Notes under the pieces: model-generated | What the model was told of the DNA's origin: nothing | What the model saw: only the letters and a program-made list of their open reading frames with translations | The model's database searches: none | Position numbers and translations under genes: made by a program | DNA from: Gammaproteobacteria bacterium | GTDB lineage: Bacteria; Pseudomonadota; Gammaproteobacteria; Burkholderiales; Burkholderiaceae_C | Reading direction: 5' to 3' | NCBI GenBank assembly: GCA_018903185.1 | Contig: JAHIQV010000495.1 | Span: forward strand, 1-9,716 | Length of the DNA stretch: 9,716 bases | Shown here: positions 7,583 to 9,716 of the stretch, one piece after another | Position numbering within the stretch: position 1 is the first letter of the stretch | Layout of the letters: each line of letters starts with the position of its first letter

Positions 7583-8031
7583 TGGCCGATCCGGAGCCAC
7601 CGATGGGCCTGGACTGCACCTTGCCGCAGGCCGGTCGTCTGCCCTACACCGACGAGAACTTCCGGGCGGCCAAGGTCTTTGTGTTCGGTAAGTGGTGTGA
7701 AGAAGCCGTCGGGCAGCCGGACAAGGTCCCGCTGGACCTCTCGGGCGCCTGCAAGTACGGGTCGCTCTTCATGCAGCGCGTTTTCGGCGGCGCCATCCGG
7801 GGGCACTATGAACACCAGTACAACTTCATCGACGGGCAACGGGTGGATCTGAGTCATGAAGCCCGGGATGTCGCCTGCATGCGCCACCCTTACCTGCACG
7901 AACCGGCGTACTTTCAGGTGCCCGAGCTGCAGGCCTCGCTGGCGAGTTGCCTGCCCCGCGCCCAGCGCTGGGCCGACGAGTTTCTGGCCCAGCAGTCCGC
8001 GGCGGTTGCGCGAGAGCCGGACACCCCATAA
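7582..8031 (+). CDS. Uncharacterised protein, possibly YunG-like, overlapping the RND pump gene
   Basis: I do not recognise this 149-residue protein with certainty. It has no signal peptide or membrane segment, so it is probably cytoplasmic. The best marked stretch is LDLSGACKYGSLFMQRVFGG (51-70), followed by HYEHQYNFIDGQRVDLSHEA (75-94). Cys57, His78 and Asp89 are spaced and ordered as in papain/transglutaminase-like folds, and the pattern recalls YunG-family proteins, but this is memory-based and weak. The C-terminus (PELQASLASCLPRAQRWADE) looks helical. Its ATG overlaps the pump stop (TGATG), with GGTGG at 7570-7574 as a modest ribosome binding site, so it is translated with the efflux operon. 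A GTG one codon upstream (7579) and an ATG at 7603 are alternative starts. It could be an accessory factor of the pump or simply a passenger in the transcript. Confidence 0.75.
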   Translation: MADPEPPMGLDCTLPQAGRLPYTDENFRAAKVFVFGKWCEEAVGQPDKVPLDLSGACKYGSLFMQRVFGGAIRGHYEHQYNFIDGQRVDLSHEARDVACMRHPYLHEPAYFQVPELQASLASCLPRAQRWADEFLAQQSAAVAREPDTP

Positions 8032-8071
8032 GCGGGACGCTCACCCTGCGCGCAGAGGTCGCTTGGCCCAG

Positions 8072-8104
8072 GCTTGATCCGTGGCCGGGCGGGCCGCATC
8101 AAGC
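8072..8104. terminator. Stem-loop between convergent genes, possible bidirectional terminator
   Basis: GCTTGAT (8072-8078) pairs perfectly with ATCAAGC (8098-8104). Inside it, after a 2-base bulge, GTGGCC (8081-8086) pairs with GGCCGC (8092-8097) including one G-U pair, leaving a 5-base loop. It sits in the 75-bp gap between the end of the efflux operon and the end of moeA, touching the moeA stop. Neither side has a T-run, so it does not fit the classical intrinsic terminator; it may block RNA polymerase poorly and mainly protect the 3' ends. Confidence 0.45.
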
Positions 8105-8106
8105 GC

Positions 8107-9384
8107 TCAGATCACGCCGTCGAACATCATCACATCCACCTCGTCGCCCGCGACCACGTTGCCCTGGCCGTGGTGCAGCACGATGAGGCCGTTGGCTTCG
8201 ACCATGGAACGCAGCACGCCTGAGCCCTGGTTGCCGGTGGTGCGCACCTGCAACGATCCGTCGGCACCGCGGCTGACGATGCCGCGCTGGTATTCGGTGC
8301 GGCCCGGTTTCTTGCGCAGGGCCTCGGCGCTGTGCGCCTTGAGCAGCACCGGCTCGCTGGCGGTGCTGCCCATCAGGCGCTGCAGGGCGGGACGCACAAA
8401 GGCGAGGAAGGTGACCATCACCGCCACCGGGTTGCCAGGCAGGCCGAAGAGGACGGCACTCTTGCTGTTTTCCGTGATCCGGCCGACGGCCATCGGCCGC
8501 CCGGGCCGCATCGCGATGCGCCAGAAGGCCACGTCGCCAAGCTGCTTCATCATGGCCTTGGTGTGGTCGGCTTCGCCCATGCTCACGCCGCCGCTGGTGA
8601 TGATGGCGTCGGCCTCGCGCGCGGCCTGCCGGAAGGCGGCTTCGAGGGCGGCGGGTTCGTCCTTGATCACGCCCATGTCGATCACCTCCACACCCATGCG
8701 CGTGAGCAGGCCGAAAACGGTGTAACGGTTGCTGTCGTACACCGCGCCTTCGCGCAGCGGTTCGCCCTGGCTGAGGATTTCGTCGCCGGTGGAGAAGTAG
8801 GCCACCTTGATCCGTCGATACACCGCCACACCGGGCAGGCCGAGGCTGGCGATCAGGCCGAGCGCAGCGGGGCCGAGTGTCTGGCCGCGGCGCAGCGCGG
8901 GCTGGCCGGCCATGAGGTCTTCGCCGAGCAGGCGGCGGTTGTCACCGGCGCTCACCACGCCGGAGGGGATCTCCACGCGGTCATCCTGCGCCTTCACAAA
9001 CTCCAGCGGCACCACGGTGTCCAGTTCGGGCGGCATGATCGCGCCGGTCATGATCTTCAGGCATTCACCCGCCGCCACCGTGCCCTGCCAGGCCTTGCCG
9101 GCGAAGGCGGTGCCGACCACGCGCAGCGACAGCGGCTGCCCCGGCTGGAGCTGCGAGCTGTGAAATCCAAAACCATCCATGGCCGAGTTGTCGTGCGGTG
9201 GCACGCTGATGGGCGAGATCACGTCCTGTGCGAGCACGCGGTCGAGCGCCTCAAACACGCCCACCGTTTCGGTTTCTGTGACGGGCTCGACCAGGTGGGC
9301 CAGGAACTGGTTGACGCGCTCTGCGCTCAGGGCCTGCGGGTCGTAGCCCTGCAGCTCGGCTGCGATCTGTTCTATCGTTTTCAT
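8107..9384 (-). CDS. moeA: Molybdopterin molybdenumtransferase MoeA
   Basis: This 425-residue cytoplasmic enzyme inserts molybdate into adenylylated molybdopterin, forming Mo-molybdopterin. Signature blocks in order are: PPHDNSAMDGFGF (62-74) with the conserved Asp70 (E. coli Asp59); MTGAIMP (112-118); FSTGDEIL (197-204); YDSNRY (216-221); the MoCF-domain loop TSGGVSMGEADHTK (263-276) with Asp273 (E. coli Asp228); MRPGRPMAVG (292-301); and LFGLPGNPVAVMVTFL (312-327). The C-terminal domain IV is complete to GDEVDVMMFDGVI. Length is close to the usual 400-420, with about 11 extra N-terminal residues compared with E. coli. The ATG at 9384-9382 is supported by MKTIEQIAAELQGYDP, but no clear Shine-Dalgarno precedes it. 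It lies 10 bp downstream of mobA, so the two are co-transcribed. It points toward the efflux operon. No missing key residue is seen. Confidence 0.96.
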   Translation of the reverse strand: MKTIEQIAAELQGYDPQALSAERVNQFLAHLVEPVTETETVGVFEALDRVLAQDVISPISVPPHDNSAMDGFGFHSSQLQPGQPLSLRVVGTAFAGKAWQGTVAAGECLKIMTGAIMPPELDTVVPLEFVKAQDDRVEIPSGVVSAGDNRRLLGEDLMAGQPALRRGQTLGPAALGLIASLGLPGVAVYRRIKVAYFSTGDEILSQGEPLREGAVYDSNRYTVFGLLTRMGVEVIDMGVIKDEPAALEAAFRQAAREADAIITSGGVSMGEADHTKAMMKQLGDVAFWRIAMRPGRPMAVGRITENSKSAVLFGLPGNPVAVMVTFLAFVRPALQRLMGSTASEPVLLKAHSAEALRKKPGRTEYQRGIVSRGADGSLQVRTTGNQGSGVLRSMVEANGLIVLHHGQGNVVAGDEVDVMMFDGVI

Positions 9385-9394
9385 CGATCAGGGT

Positions 9395-9716
9395 TCAGCT
9401 GTTTTCCAGCGCGTGCAGTTCGGCGAGGGTGTTGGCGTTGCAGAAGGCGCGCGGATCGTCGCCCGGCTGGTCAAAGGTCACCACCACGGTGCGGTGCTGG
9501 TCGGTCCAGCGGTCGATCTTGCGGCCGCCCGCCTGGGTGAAGGCGACGAGGCTCTCCAGCAGGTTCACCCGCATCAGGCAGAAGACCGGCTGGGTGCGGA
9601 CCTGGCCATCGGCTTCGCGAGCAGCGGCCATGGCGATCTCGGTCGAGCCGTCTTCAAAGGCCTGCGCCAGCCGCTGTGCGAGGTCGAGCGGGAACAGCGG
9701 TGTGTCGCAGGGGGCC
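9395..9716 (-). CDS. mobA: Molybdenum cofactor guanylyltransferase MobA (5' end cut by window edge)
   Basis: Only the C-terminal 106-107 residues are visible, because the gene enters from the right edge. MobA transfers GMP from GTP to Mo-molybdopterin, making the molybdopterin guanine dinucleotide cofactor of DMSO-reductase-family enzymes. The visible part begins at APCDTPLFPLDLAQRL, which is the MobA PCDTP motif whose Asp binds magnesium. It continues with TQPVFCLMRVNLLESLVAFT, the substrate-loop and helix region, then TFDQPGDDPRAFCNANTLAE, which matches the conserved C-terminal F-N-x-N-T-x-E-E/L end of MobA. The N-terminal GTP-binding LAGGxGxRMG motif lies outside the window. The reading frame is open to the edge. 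The stop lies 10 bp before the moeA ATG, and in related genomes moaA often lies upstream. Confusion with the related MocA is possible but less likely given the PCDTPLFP motif and the moeA context. Confidence 0.9.
   Translation of the reverse strand, partial: APCDTPLFPLDLAQRLAQAFEDGSTEIAMAAAREADGQVRTQPVFCLMRVNLLESLVAFTQAGGRKIDRWTDQHRTVVVTFDQPGDDPRAFCNANTLAELHALENS

Noticed and set aside
8332..9540. A 402-codon open frame on the plus strand opposite moeA and mobA
   Set aside because: The composition is low-complexity shadow type, and every MoeA and MobA motif is on the minus strand.
1..9716. Mobile elements, CRISPR arrays, tRNA or rRNA genes, phage attachment sites
   Set aside because: I looked for regularly spaced repeats, transposase or integrase motifs and tRNA-like cloverleafs and saw none. 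The gene content is housekeeping plus an efflux operon.

Overview
The window is a GC-rich stretch of chromosome that reads like a betaproteobacterium of the order Burkholderiales, most likely family Comamonadaceae. This assignment rests on protein style, gene order and a GC-rich intergenic inverted-repeat block that resembles elements I remember from that family; no search was run. Coding density is high. I see no transposase, integrase, tRNA, rRNA or CRISPR array, and no broken gene. Two genes run off the window edges: mltD on the left and mobA on the right.

Left part (1-3137): a housekeeping block known from many proteobacteria. On the minus strand, gloB (glyoxalase II) is followed by mltD (lipoprotein lytic transglycosylase), joined by an ATGA stop/start overlap. 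Divergent from gloB, on the plus strand, are a YafS-like methyltransferase and then rnhA (RNase HI). The E. coli neighbourhood also holds mltD, gloB, yafS and rnhA, but here rnhA runs in the same direction as the methyltransferase and dnaQ does not follow it. A 124-bp gap before rnhA holds a dense inverted-repeat block, and a TTG codon behind a good Shine-Dalgarno sequence is the best rnhA start.

Middle part (3138-8031): a tripartite-efflux type operon. An AT-richer gap with a candidate extended -10 overlapped by a short inverted repeat precedes an RND periplasmic adaptor gene, an RND inner-membrane pump gene (18 nt later) and a small uncharacterised gene that overlaps the pump stop codon by one base. 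No outer-membrane channel gene and no regulator gene is in the window, so both must be supplied from elsewhere. The small third gene has well-spaced Cys, His and Asp residues in conserved-looking surroundings and is the least understood gene here.

Right part (8032-9716): a molybdenum-cofactor block on the minus strand, mobA (3' end only) then moeA 10 bp downstream. It converges on the efflux operon across a 75-bp gap containing a strong stem-loop. MoeA inserts molybdenum into molybdopterin, and MobA then adds GMP to make the bis-MGD form of the cofactor.

Most of the window is ordinary. I do not see a convincing new defence, mobile or signalling system. The items most worth a second look are the small gene coupled to the RND pump, the possible operator in front of the pump operon, and the repeat block between the methyltransferase gene and rnhA.
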